64,000 nucleotides of DNA, taken from the NCBI GenBank assembly GCA_024236155.1, contig JACKLA010000006.1:44017-108016 (forward strand), written 5' to 3'. The notes beneath the pieces are model-generated. The model did no database searches, was not told the DNA's origin, and was given only the letters and a program-made list of their open reading frames with translations. The position numbers and the translations under genes are program-made. This DNA comes from Sphingomonadaceae bacterium (GTDB lineage: Bacteria > Pseudomonadota > Alphaproteobacteria > Sphingomonadales > Sphingomonadaceae). The stretch's first letter is position 1, and the number at the start of each line of letters is the position of its first letter. Below are positions 8,401-17,280 of the stretch, one piece after another.

Positions 8401-9057
8401 ATGACCCCCGAAACCGGCAGGCGTGCTCCCAATCCGCTTATCGACCAGCTGGCCGAAGATCTGGCACCGGTCCGCACGCTCAAGCTGCGGAACGGCCTGG
8501 CGCTGGTCACGCTCGCGCTTGTCGCAACCGTGCTCGCGGTCGAGTTTATCAAAGGCTTGTGGATGGTCGGCATTACCGGCGATGCGTCGCCCTTCTTCTA
8601 TATCGGCACCGGGCTGCTGCTGGTGCTCGGCGCTGCCGCCGCCACATCGGTTGTGACCATGGCCAGCCCGCGCGTCGGCAATCGGAATGAAGGGCCCAAA
8701 TGGGCGCTCGCCATGGCCATGGTGCTGCCCGGCGCCGCATTGCTGACGCTGCTGGGCAAGGGGCCGAGCGTGGCCGCGCTGGGCCACACGCCCGGCCTGC
8801 ACTGCCTCGAAAGCGGGGTTGCATCGTCGCTGCTTGTCGCGGGTGCGCTGGTGCTGTGGCTGCGGCGCGGTGCGCCGGTGTCGCCCAACACCGCCGGGCT
8901 GCTGGTCGGCATCGCCTCGACCGCGCTGGGCAGTGCCGCCTATGGCCTGTCGTGCCAGCTCGACAGCATGATCCACATCGGCATCTGGCACGCGGCCCCG
9001 GTCGCGGTGGGCGCCGTGGTCGGTCGCTTCGCCCTGCCCCCGCTGATCAGGTGGTAG
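8401..9057 (+). CDS. nrsF: NrsF/DUF1109-type membrane anti-sigma factor
   Basis: 218 residues. A short cytoplasmic N-terminus (LIDQLAEDLAPVRTLK) is followed by about six membrane helices, the DUF1109 pattern. The family holds its cognate ECF sigma factor at the inner membrane and releases it under metal stress, in known cases through conserved Cys. Visible Cys are in HCLES (about residue 138) and LSCQLD (about residue 183). The start lies one base after the sigma stop. The tail overlaps the convergent frameshifted nuclease gene by 11 bases. Confidence 0.9.
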   Translation: MTPETGRRAPNPLIDQLAEDLAPVRTLKLRNGLALVTLALVATVLAVEFIKGLWMVGITGDASPFFYIGTGLLLVLGAAAATSVVTMASPRVGNRNEGPKWALAMAMVLPGAALLTLLGKGPSVAALGHTPGLHCLESGVASSLLVAGALVLWLRRGAPVSPNTAGLLVGIASTALGSAAYGLSCQLDSMIHIGIWHAAPVAVGAVVGRFALPPLIRW

Positions 9058-9552
9058 GCGACGCTTCGAGCAGGTGCCAGGCCTCACGGTATGTCTCGGC
9101 CCAACCCGATGCGTATTCGGGCAGGGCGAGATTGTCATAGCCCGGGAGGAAGCGCCTGAAATCGCTATCCTTGCGTTGCTGCCCCTTGGCACCTGGCAAC
9201 TCCAGCCAGCGCCGATACAGGTTGAGAGCGCCTGCGCCACGACAGCGGCGGGCACGACATAGGTGAACGGGGCGGCATCGCTGCCGAAGGCAAAATCCAC
9301 GAAACAGTAGAGCATATTGGCCGACACAAGGCCTTCGTGCTTCTTCGACATATGCCAGCCGCCATCCGCGCCGGTGTTGTTGCGGGTCTTGACCTGTATC
9401 GCCCACAGCCGGTCGCCCGTGGCGTTGGTCACGACGATATCGCAATTGGGCGCCCCTGCCGGGGCCAGCGCGGCGATATGATTGCGGCGCAGCAGCTCGC
9501 TCATCACGAAGTGCTCACCGGCAGCACCGGTCAGTGTCGACTTGCCGACCAT
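9047..9552 (-). pseudogene. PD-(D/E)XK endonuclease-like gene with a frameshift
   Basis: The ATG at 9552 opens MVGKSTLTGAAGEHFVMSEL, then CDIVV and AIQVKTR, the D-(x)n-(E/Q)xK nuclease core. This frame leaves the family pattern after about codon 112 (VVAQALST). A second frame continues naturally as YRRWLELPGAKG through FRRFLPGYDN to a TGA at 9047. The 506-base span is not a multiple of three, so one base was lost or two gained near 9215-9225. Either a recently broken gene or a sequencing error. The catalytic residues lie before the break. Confidence 0.75.
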
Positions 9553-9553
9553 C

Positions 9554-10585
9554 CTACAGCCATTTCCATTTCCAGAAGAACACCAGCTGCCCGACCAGGA
9601 TTGCAGCGCACAGGGCAACTACGATCCAGAAGGCGTTGCCATCATCCACCCCCGGTATCCCGCCGACATTGATGCCGAGGAGCCCGGTGAGGAAACCCAG
9701 CGGCAGGAAAATCGCCGCGACAATGGTGAGGATGTAGTTCGTCCGGTCGCTGCTGGCGATGGCGCGGGCGCGCAGTTCGTCGAGCAGCACCACCGCGCTT
9801 TCCTTGCTGATATCGATATCGTCGAGATAGCGTCGCAGCCGGTCGATGGTTTCGGCCATTTCGCGCCGGTCGTGTTCCTCGAACCACGCAGGCGCATCGC
9901 GGCTGATGCTCTCGAAGGCGGCGTGCTGCGGGCCCATATGCCGCTTGAGAGCGAGGCAATTGCGCCGGATGGTGGTGATCTTGGGCAGGATCTGGTCGCC
10001 CACCACATCGAGGTCCATCTCCTCGCACTCGTCGATATGCTCGTTCATGTCGACGATCGACGCATTCATCCGCGCAATCATGTTCTCGGTCAGCGACGTG
10101 ATCAGCGAGCCGACATCGTTGGGGCCATGGCCGGCATCGATCTCGGCCAGCGTATCGCGCGGGGTCTGCAGGGCATAGCGGCGCAGGGTGATCAGCCGTT
10201 TGCCATCGGACCACAGCTGCATCGAGACCATGTCTTCGGGCTCGGCACCGGGATTGAAGTTGATCCCGCGCAAAGTCGCAACCAGCGCATCGCCTTCACG
10301 AAAGGCGCGCGGACGGGTCGCATCGCTGGTCAGCAATTCGGCGGTCGGTTCGGGCACGCCGACAACCTGTTGCAGCCATTCATAGACCCCGCCGCGATTG
10401 CGGCACAGGTGGATCCACAGCACCTCTCCCGGCGTGCGAGGCGCCCAGTCCTGCACGCCCTGCCAGTCGATCACCCGCCCACCGCCTTGCCCGTCAAGCA
10501 CGCGGGCGAACAGCAGCGGCGTACCCGGCTCGGTCTGCGGGCCGCAGGGATCGACATCGTCGAGCGGTTCAAATTGGTCGGTCAC
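9554..10585 (-). CDS. zntB: ZntB/CorA-family divalent cation transporter
   Basis: 343 residues from a GTG with GAGG upstream; the open frame extends 6 codons further to a TTG. A long cytoplasmic funnel of helices (residues 150-270, charged and coiled-coil-like) is followed by two C-terminal membrane helices. The loop after the first holds GINVGGIPG, the ZntB form of the GxN signature. The family moves zinc or other divalent cations across the inner membrane. Next to the metal-responsive bufferin locus, though on the other strand and outside its operons. Confidence 0.88.
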   Translation of the reverse strand: MTDQFEPLDDVDPCGPQTEPGTPLLFARVLDGQGGGRVIDWQGVQDWAPRTPGEVLWIHLCRNRGGVYEWLQQVVGVPEPTAELLTSDATRPRAFREGDALVATLRGINFNPGAEPEDMVSMQLWSDGKRLITLRRYALQTPRDTLAEIDAGHGPNDVGSLITSLTENMIARMNASIVDMNEHIDECEEMDLDVVGDQILPKITTIRRNCLALKRHMGPQHAAFESISRDAPAWFEEHDRREMAETIDRLRRYLDDIDISKESAVVLLDELRARAIASSDRTNYILTIVAAIFLPLGFLTGLLGINVGGIPGVDDGNAFWIVVALCAAILVGQLVFFWKWKWL

Positions 10586-10616
10586 AAGCGCCTCATGCCC
10601 CAAGCCGGGGCGCTTG

Positions 10617-11777
10617 TCATGCCGGTCTGCGCCAGCCCTTCAAACCGATCAGCAGGCGGACGCCGGGGATGGCGCGCCCGATCGCGTAGAACAGCCAGCA
10701 TCCCCCGATCGTCGTCAGGACGATGACCACAAAGCTGGTGGCATTTGACAGGCCCGCACGAAGGCACATCCAGCCGACCAGCACGATGATCGTCTGGTGG
10801 ATGATATAGAAGGGGAAGATCGCCTCATTGAGCGTCGCACGCGCCGGATGGTCCCGGTCGAGGAAGCGCCCGGCCATCCCGACCAGCGCCACGATCATGC
10901 ACCATGCGTTCACTGCCCTTGCTACGATGAATACCGTGATCAGGCCGACGGGCGCTGGCGTATCACCGGGATATCGCCATTCGAGCGCCGCAAAGAGCGC
11001 ATAGGACGCAAGGCCCAGCGCGAGCGCCCATGGCCAGGCCCGCTCCATCGTTTCAAGCACAGTACGGCCCCGGCGCAAGGCGAAACCGAACAGGAAAGCA
11101 GCAAAGAATATCCAGTGGGCGGGCAGGTCGTCGAACAGTGCATGTGTGTCGGACACTCCGGGCCAGAAAAGCAGGCTGCGCAGCAATATCCAGCCGATTG
11201 GCAGGCCAACCAGCAACAGCGGATGACGGAAGGTCGCCGAGAACGCGCGCGCGGCCAACTCCCTGATGCGGAGCGGCAGCGCGGCCAGCACCGCGAGCGC
11301 GAGCGAATAGGGCCAGAGATAGGCAACGAACCACAGATGTTGCCATGTCGGCAGCACCAGCCCTTCGAGCGTGCCAAAGCGGAAATAGTCGTGCAGCCAG
11401 AAGTGTCCGAAACCGTGGGGATAGCCATGTTTGCCCATCAGCTCGACCCAGGGCTGCGGCGCGACCACCAGCGCCATGCCGAACGCCAGCGGGACCAGCA
11501 GCCGCGCGCTGCGGCTGCGGACGAACCCGGCAATCGACGGGTTCTTCGCCAGGATCGCCGCGCTGGCATAGCCCGAGACGAGGAACAGCAGCGCCAGCCG
11601 CCAGCCATTGGTGAACAGCATCGGGATCGTCACCCATTGCTCGACCGGAGAGGATTTGACGTGCCAGCCCCACGGCACGAAGAACATGCCGATATGATAA
11701 AAGATCAGCAGGCCAAAGGCACCGATCCTCAACCAGTCCATCCCGTAATGCCGCTTGCCCACGCTTGCGTGTTCCAT
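10617..11777 (-). CDS. Acyltransferase 3 family membrane protein (OpgC-like)
   Basis: 386 residues; ATG preceded by AAGGAG. Begins MDWLRIGAFGLLIFYHIGMF, with the His of the acyltransferase-3 family (PF01757), and has about ten membrane helices. FLVSGY follows the second conserved loop. Such proteins transfer acyl or succinyl groups to glycans such as periplasmic glucans or O-antigen; the substrate is unknown here. Divergent from a membrane LytTR regulator 44 bases away, suggesting shared control. Confidence 0.82.
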   Translation of the reverse strand: MEHASVGKRHYGMDWLRIGAFGLLIFYHIGMFFVPWGWHVKSSPVEQWVTIPMLFTNGWRLALLFLVSGYASAAILAKNPSIAGFVRSRSARLLVPLAFGMALVVAPQPWVELMGKHGYPHGFGHFWLHDYFRFGTLEGLVLPTWQHLWFVAYLWPYSLALAVLAALPLRIRELAARAFSATFRHPLLLVGLPIGWILLRSLLFWPGVSDTHALFDDLPAHWIFFAAFLFGFALRRGRTVLETMERAWPWALALGLASYALFAALEWRYPGDTPAPVGLITVFIVARAVNAWCMIVALVGMAGRFLDRDHPARATLNEAIFPFYIIHQTIIVLVGWMCLRAGLSNATSFVVIVLTTIGGCWLFYAIGRAIPGVRLLIGLKGWRRPA

Positions 11778-11821
11778 CGCTGTTTGCTCCTTCTCGCTGC
11801 AGGGCTAGAGAAGTGCGCAGC

Positions 11822-12706
11822 ATGGGCCAGCGAGAGGGGGCGGAAAGCGGCGCGATTGTGACGAATGGCGAGGCCAGATTGACGGGCGGCGGGCCCACGG
11901 GGACAAGCGGTCACGACAGTGTACGCATCCGCCTGATCGCCTTTGCAACATTCTTCGTCATCACCGTGCTGCAAGCCGTCGCGATAAGCTACAGCCGGAT
12001 CGACGATCTGCGTGATGCCGGACAGCAGGTCGAAGGCTGGCGGATCGCGGTGGACGAGGGGAGCAGCGCGCTGGCCTGGCTGATCTGCCTGCTGGTTATC
12101 TGGCAACTGGTCGTGTGGTTGCGGCCACCGCGTGTTTCGTGGTTCGCGGCCGTCATCCTGCACGCCATGGCGACCATACCGATATCGCTGCTCCATGTCG
12201 GGCTGATGGTCACCTTGCGCGAGTTCGCGCACCTGCTTTCGGGCACGGAATACGGTTTCGGCGATGGCGACCTGATGGGTGCGCTCATCTACGAATATCG
12301 CAAGGATGTGATGAGCTACATCTTCATCACCCTTTTCTGCACGGCGGTTCAATGGTTTGCGACCAGCCGCACCGAAGCACCGGGCGGTGCCCGGCCTGAC
12401 ACGCTCGAAATCGCCAGTGGCTCGACAGTCCACCTCGTGCCCGTAGCGGAAATCGAGTGGCTGGAATCGGCCGGCAACTACGTCACCGTTCACTGGCAAA
12501 ACCGCGAGCTGCTGCATCGTGCGACACTGGCGAGCCTTGCCGAACAATTGGGAGAACAGCGGTTTGCCCGTATCCACCGCAGCCGGATCGTCCGCCGCGA
12601 TGCCGTGCGCAAGCTGGAAACACTCCAGAGCGGCGACTTCACGTTGACACTGGACAGCGGCACATGCCTCCGCGGCAGCCGCCGCTATCGCGACGGGCTG
12701 GCGTGA
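11822..12706 (+). CDS. Membrane-anchored LytTR-family transcriptional regulator
   Basis: About 294 residues. The start is uncertain: ATG 11822 chosen, the frame is open 57 bases upstream. Four hydrophobic helices in residues 35-190 are followed by a LytTR DNA-binding domain (about 205-294: VAEIEWLESAGNYVTVHW, IHRSRIVRRDAV and the terminal GSRRYRDGL). There is no receiver domain, so sensing is presumably through the membrane part. Probably regulates itself and the divergent acyltransferase; this is inferred from position. Confidence 0.83.
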   Translation: MGQREGAESGAIVTNGEARLTGGGPTGTSGHDSVRIRLIAFATFFVITVLQAVAISYSRIDDLRDAGQQVEGWRIAVDEGSSALAWLICLLVIWQLVVWLRPPRVSWFAAVILHAMATIPISLLHVGLMVTLREFAHLLSGTEYGFGDGDLMGALIYEYRKDVMSYIFITLFCTAVQWFATSRTEAPGGARPDTLEIASGSTVHLVPVAEIEWLESAGNYVTVHWQNRELLHRATLASLAEQLGEQRFARIHRSRIVRRDAVRKLETLQSGDFTLTLDSGTCLRGSRRYRDGLA

Positions 12707-12918
12707 TCGGCCGCCTCCAGCCGCCGCTTTCCTACAGTCACGCAAACGGCTAGAGTCGCTTTGCCGCTTTGCAGTCGCATTTTCGCAGCATCAGGACCAT
12801 ATATCGCGCTGCATGATGACGGTTTCCGTCGCAAGGTTACAGTTTTCGCCCAAACCGAGAGTCAGGGGCGAAGACTGTGTCAACACTGTCAACACCTGTC
12901 AGGAAACAGGCCGCTCAA

Positions 12919-14055
12919 ATGAATGAAATTCGCCCCTGGCGCACGATCGAACGCCGCAAGTCCCGCCAGATCATGGTGGGTTCGACCCCGGTTGGCGGGG
13001 ATGCGCCGATCACCGTGCAGACGATGACCAACACCCCGACAGAGGATGCGGTGGCGACGATCGACCAGATCCGCCGCTGCGAGGATGCCGGGGCGGATAT
13101 CATCCGCGTGTCCTGCCCGACCGAGGAATCGACCGCGAGTTTCGCGAGGATCGCCAAGGCCGCGCGGGTGCCGCTGGTTGCCGATATCCACTTCCACTAC
13201 AAACGCGCGCTCGAAGCCGCCGATGCCGGCGCAGCCTGCCTGCGGATCAATCCGGGCAATATCGGTTCGTCCGAGCGCGTCGCCGAAGTGGTGCGCGCGG
13301 CCAAGGCCAATGGCTGCGCGATCCGTATCGGCGTCAACGCCGGATCGCTCGAAAAGGACCTGCTCGACAAATATGGCGAGCCTTGCCCCGAAGCGCTGGT
13401 CGAAAGCGCGCTCGACCATATCAAGCTGCTGCAGGATCACGACTTCCACGAATACAAGGTCGCGGTGAAGGCGAGCGATGTGTTCCTTGCCGTCGCGGCC
13501 TATCACGCGCTGGCAGAAACGGTCGACTGCCCGCTCCACCTCGGCATCACCGAGGCGGGCGGGCTGATCGGCGGGACGGTCAAGTCGTCCATCGGCATCG
13601 GCTCGCTATTGTGGGCCGGGATCGGTGACACGATCCGCGTCTCGCTGTCGGCAGAGCCCGAGCAGGAAGTCAAAGTCGGGTTCGAGATGCTCAAGGCGCT
13701 CGGCCTGCGCACGCGCGGCGTCCGCGTGGTTTCCTGCCCTTCATGCTCGCGCCAGGGTTTCGATGTGATCCACACGGTAGAGGCGCTGGAAAAGCGGCTC
13801 GAGCACATCAAGACGCCGATGAGCCTCTCGGTCCTCGGCTGCGTGGTCAACGGCCCGGGCGAAGCGCGCGAGACCGATATTGGCCTGACCGGCGGCGGCA
13901 ACGGCAAGCACATGGTCTATCTCTCGGGCATGAAGGACCATCATATCGAGGACGGCGCGATGCTCGACCACATCGTCTCGCTGGTCGAAAAGAAGGCCGC
14001 CGAGATCGAGGATACGATGAACGACGCCGGGCAGGCTACCGAGGCCGCAGAGTAA
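12919..14055 (+). CDS. ispG: 4-hydroxy-3-methylbut-2-enyl diphosphate synthase (flavodoxin), IspG
   Basis: Penultimate enzyme of the MEP isoprenoid pathway, reducing MEcPP to HMBPP with a 4Fe-4S cluster. 378 residues from ATG 12919; a GTG at 12877 with AGGGG upstream would add 14 residues and cannot be excluded. N-terminal TIM barrel: SRQIMVGSTPVGGDAPI, DIHFHY, LRINPGNIG. The C-terminal iron-sulfur domain holds the three cluster Cys at about 273 and 276 (SCPSC) and 308 (GCVVNGPGEA). Full length. Confidence 0.97.
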   Translation: MNEIRPWRTIERRKSRQIMVGSTPVGGDAPITVQTMTNTPTEDAVATIDQIRRCEDAGADIIRVSCPTEESTASFARIAKAARVPLVADIHFHYKRALEAADAGAACLRINPGNIGSSERVAEVVRAAKANGCAIRIGVNAGSLEKDLLDKYGEPCPEALVESALDHIKLLQDHDFHEYKVAVKASDVFLAVAAYHALAETVDCPLHLGITEAGGLIGGTVKSSIGIGSLLWAGIGDTIRVSLSAEPEQEVKVGFEMLKALGLRTRGVRVVSCPSCSRQGFDVIHTVEALEKRLEHIKTPMSLSVLGCVVNGPGEARETDIGLTGGGNGKHMVYLSGMKDHHIEDGAMLDHIVSLVEKKAAEIEDTMNDAGQATEAAE

Positions 14056-14086
14056 GGCGCGGCCGAATATTTTGGGAGGAAGTTGA

Positions 14087-14860
14087 GTGAACAAGACTGG
14101 ATTGATCGCCATTGCAGCCACCAGCATTGCGCTTGCCGCCTGCTCCGCCGAAAAGCCGGTGAGCAATGAGGAAGCCGTGCCTCAATTGCTGGCGAAAACG
14201 GTCGATATGACGCCCGAACAGATGCTCAAGCGCAAGTCGAGCCAGATCCTCGAGGAATTCGCGACGATGGCAATCGGCTTTGCCGGAGACAAGAAGGATG
14301 CGTGGGACAAGGCGCGGTTCGACAAGGAGCTCGACGCCGCTTACGCCCCGCTGGCCGCGCAGATCGATGCCCGCTTTGCCAAGGCCGTCGCAGGCAAGAT
14401 GGAAGATGGCCAGGGGGCAAAGCTGCTCGCCATGCTGGACGATGAGGATACGGCCAAGATCATGAAATGCGCTTTTTCGCCGAAGACCGGCGAGCAGGGT
14501 GATCCTTGGACCCATTGCGAAGGCCAGACCGGGGCCAAGGCGAGCGAAGAAGCAAGGGCCGGGTTCAACACCGCCGCCGGCTATTTCGCCGATGTCCTGC
14601 TGCAGGACGAAGCCCTCGCCGCAGCGATGGGTTACGCCACCTGTGGCGTGATCGCCAAATACGGCGAGGATATCAGCCGCGACAATCTCCAGATCAGCTT
14701 CGACACGACCGAGATCGGACCGGCCGGGGTGAAAATTCCCTGTCCCGAATACGATCGGCTCGCGGCCGACCTGCTCACAGGTGACCTCCCGGCCCATTTC
14801 CCAGAGGCCGCGACAGGTGGTGGGTCGAAGGCTGGGGCGAAGAGTGGGGGCGGCGAATAG
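14087..14860 (+). CDS. Predicted lipoprotein of unknown function
   Basis: 257 residues from a GTG with GGAGGAAG upstream. Lipoprotein signal with lipobox LAAC (Cys about residue 19). The rest is hydrophilic and helical with four further Cys (KCAF, HCEG, TCGV, PCPEY), ending in a Gly/Ser-rich tail. No family recognised. Two bases separate it from the thioredoxin-like gene, so the pair is likely cotranscribed, which may hint at a periplasmic redox partner. Confidence 0.75.
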   Translation: MNKTGLIAIAATSIALAACSAEKPVSNEEAVPQLLAKTVDMTPEQMLKRKSSQILEEFATMAIGFAGDKKDAWDKARFDKELDAAYAPLAAQIDARFAKAVAGKMEDGQGAKLLAMLDDEDTAKIMKCAFSPKTGEQGDPWTHCEGQTGAKASEEARAGFNTAAGYFADVLLQDEALAAAMGYATCGVIAKYGEDISRDNLQISFDTTEIGPAGVKIPCPEYDRLAADLLTGDLPAHFPEAATGGGSKAGAKSGGGE

Positions 14861-14862
14861 GG

Positions 14863-15396
14863 ATGTTCCTTCGCCTGTTCCTTGCCGCCTTCCTGCTCGC
14901 CTCGCCATGGTCGGTGGCGGCCCGGCAGGACGAAACACCGCCCGCGATCGAGGAGGCTCCGGCGCATCCCGAAGCCTCGCCCTACGCGGAAATTCCCGAG
15001 ATTGCCGCCATCGCGCATTTCGAAGGTGTGCGGGCAGCAGCGATCCTGCACGGCAAGCGGCTGGTCGCGGTTTTCGGGGCGAACTGGTGCCATGACAGCC
15101 GCGCGCTGGCCGGATGGCTCGAAACCCCGCGATTTCGCACGCTGACCGACAAGCACTTCTTAGTGGTCTATATCGACGCGGGCAGGCCGCAGGACGGCGC
15201 AGGACGCAACATGGCGCTCGCCGCGCGTCTGGGTGTCAGCGATATCGAGGGTACGCCCAACCTGCTGGTGCTCGACCCGGCCAGTGGCAAGCTGCTCAAC
15301 ACGCCCGAAAGCGCCAAGGGCTGGCGCGATGCCGCAAGCCGCAGTGCGGATGCGATCTTCGACGAGCTGGCGAGCTATGCGCCCGGCGCCGGATAG
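14863..15396 (+). CDS. Exported thioredoxin-fold protein with a WCxxS site
   Basis: 177 residues. A signal peptide ends at about residue 20. A thioredoxin-like fold is suggested by VAVFGANWCHDSRALAG (about residue 69), HFLVVYIDAG and the cis-Pro region GTPNLLVLD. The active site reads WCHDS, so the second Cys of CxxC is Ser. That favours a monothiol or reductase-dependent role over dithiol oxidation. Follows the lipoprotein gene by two bases. Confidence 0.8.
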   Translation: MFLRLFLAAFLLASPWSVAARQDETPPAIEEAPAHPEASPYAEIPEIAAIAHFEGVRAAAILHGKRLVAVFGANWCHDSRALAGWLETPRFRTLTDKHFLVVYIDAGRPQDGAGRNMALAARLGVSDIEGTPNLLVLDPASGKLLNTPESAKGWRDAASRSADAIFDELASYAPGAG

Positions 15397-15464
15397 GCGG
15401 GATCGAAAAAACCAACAGTGACGCATTTTACAGAGCGTTAAGCGCAAGCGGTTAGGATGGCGCC

Positions 15465-16019
15465 ATGATCGAACGCGCTGTCTTCGGGGCGGGCATACTG
15501 TTGCTCGCCGTCTACACCTTCACTCCTCGCGAGGATGCGGGTGGAGTCGCCGATGCCGATGCACCCGCCGAAACCGGCAAGCCCGAGGCTGCCAACGGCT
15601 GGGGCAAGCCCAAAGTCGCGGCTGCGCAGCGCAAGACCAGCTACACATCCGGCGGGCAAACCATCCTGCCGCGCAACCGCGACGGGCATTTCTATGCCGA
15701 TATCCGGGTGAACGGATCAACCAACCGCTTCCTCGTCGATACCGGTGCAAGCGTTGTCGCTCTTACCGCAGGCGATGCGCAGGCTGCCGGGCTGACATGG
15801 GACGACAGCGAGGTACGGGAGATCGGCAGCGGGGCGAGCGGGGCGGTTTATGGTGTGCCGGTAGTGCTCGACGAGGTCAGCCTCGATGGACACGAGGCGC
15901 GCGCGGTCCCGGCGGTGATCATTCCCGAGGGGTTGGAAATCTCACTGCTCGGCCAGTCGTTCCTCAACAAGATCGACGCAATTTCGGTCCGCAATGACGA
16001 GATGGTTCTGGGCGAATAA
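15465..16019 (+). CDS. Retropepsin-like aspartic protease, membrane anchored
   Basis: 184 residues. An N-terminal hydrophobic segment (AVFGAGILLLAVYTF) is followed by a linker. The clan AA domain from about residue 60 has the catalytic motif FLVDTGASVVALT and a closing ISLLGQSFLNKI. It resembles the TIGR02281 family of single-domain bacterial retropepsins that act as dimers. Substrate unknown. Confidence 0.85.
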   Translation: MIERAVFGAGILLLAVYTFTPREDAGGVADADAPAETGKPEAANGWGKPKVAAAQRKTSYTSGGQTILPRNRDGHFYADIRVNGSTNRFLVDTGASVVALTAGDAQAAGLTWDDSEVREIGSGASGAVYGVPVVLDEVSLDGHEARAVPAVIIPEGLEISLLGQSFLNKIDAISVRNDEMVLGE

Positions 16020-16028
16020 CCCCGTATC

Positions 16029-16499
16029 TCAAAAGTAGATATCGATGTAGTCGGTCAGGCCGTCGCACCATTCGAATTCGCGCAGCCGGTAGTATTTCCG
16101 GTTCTGGGTGATGGCGAAACGCCATTGCTTGTTCGCCTGGCATACCCGGCCTGCATCGGGCGTTTCGGAAATGCGGATCAGCCCATCGAGGACGAAATAG
16201 TCCGGCCCGGCTTCGACCACCTCGCCATCGAGCCACAGCGTCCCGGCGCCCTTCGGGTCGATCTGGCCGCCCGACAACCGGACTGTGCCATCCGGCAATG
16301 ATCGAACCATGGCGACCCCGCGATCCTCCCAACTGATCCACTGAAGGGTAATACCGCTATTGCCGGCAAGGCGCTCCAGCGTTCCGGCGTCCAGAAGCGG
16401 CACGTCCGCACCCGGAGCATGGTGATCCGCCGCAACCGGGGGCGCGGCCACGATCATCGCCGCCAGCACGACGGCCGAGCTCTTCAGGACATTTCGCAT
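16029..16499 (-). CDS. Hypothetical exported protein
   Basis: 156 residues from ATG 16499 with GGGAGG 8 bases upstream. Signal peptide ending near VAADHH. The mature part alternates short strands (ITLQWISWEDR, VRLSGGQID, LWLDGEV) with two Cys (RVCQAN, EWCDG), suggesting a small beta-rich domain. No family recognised. Converges with the retropepsin gene, ending 9 bases from it. Confidence 0.7.
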   Translation of the reverse strand: MRNVLKSSAVVLAAMIVAAPPVAADHHAPGADVPLLDAGTLERLAGNSGITLQWISWEDRGVAMVRSLPDGTVRLSGGQIDPKGAGTLWLDGEVVEAGPDYFVLDGLIRISETPDAGRVCQANKQWRFAITQNRKYYRLREFEWCDGLTDYIDIYF

Positions 16500-16554
16500 C
16501 ACCGATCCTCCCGTTCACCTTTCGGTTAGCGCAACCTATGTTATGAGGGGCAAG

Positions 16555-17274
16555 ATGAACAGGCGCGAACTTCTTTACTCCGGCCTTGCCGCCAGCGCGG
16601 CACTGGCGCTGCCTGCCCGCCTTCCTGCGCAGGTGCGCAGCGGCAATCCGCGCGATGCCATCCTCGCGGATATAGCCAAGCGGGAACAGGCTCGGGCCGG
16701 GGACCTGCTGTGGCGGCGGGATATCGTCGGCATTGCGGATTTTGGCCTGCGCAGTTCGGAAGAACGGTTCCATTTCGTCGATCTCGAGCGCGGTGTGGTC
16801 GATTCCTACCTCGTCAGCCATGGCGATGGTTCGGACCCTGAACATGACGGCTGGCTCAACTGGTTCTCGAACGAAAACGGATCGCATTGCACCAGCAAGG
16901 GGCTGTACCTGACCTATGGCTGGTACACCGGGCGATACGGCACCTCGATCCGGCTGGACGGGCTCGATCCGACAAATTCCAACGCGCTTGACCGGGCGAT
17001 CGTGATGCACCGCGCGCGCTATGCAGAGCGTTCGCATCTCGAAAAATGGGGCAGGCTTGGCCGGTCCAACGGCTGCTTCGCGATGGGCGATGCTGACTTC
17101 AAGCTTGCGCTGCTCCACCTCGGTGGCGGACGGGCGCTGTTCGCCGACAGCCTCGGCCTGCAGGCCGATGGCAGCATTGTCGAACCACCGACGCGCGAAG
17201 CACCGCCCGATCTCGAAATCCTGTCGCCGGAAAACCCGGTCGGGATCGAACAGGTCAATCCCGGGGTTTACTGA
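16555..17274 (+). CDS. Murein L,D-transpeptidase catalytic domain protein (YkuD_2)
   Basis: 239 residues; start MNRREL chosen because GAGGGGC precedes it (a weaker ATG lies four codons earlier). The leader has paired arginines and may be Tat-like or Sec. The active site is SNGCFAM at about residue 176, with an upstream His in IVMHRA, as in PF13645. Likely acts on peptidoglycan stem peptides. Converges with the LdtD-like gene, only 6 bases away. Confidence 0.85.
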   Translation: MNRRELLYSGLAASAALALPARLPAQVRSGNPRDAILADIAKREQARAGDLLWRRDIVGIADFGLRSSEERFHFVDLERGVVDSYLVSHGDGSDPEHDGWLNWFSNENGSHCTSKGLYLTYGWYTGRYGTSIRLDGLDPTNSNALDRAIVMHRARYAERSHLEKWGRLGRSNGCFAMGDADFKLALLHLGGGRALFADSLGLQADGSIVEPPTREAPPDLEILSPENPVGIEQVNPGVY

Positions 17275-17280
17275 GTTCGA

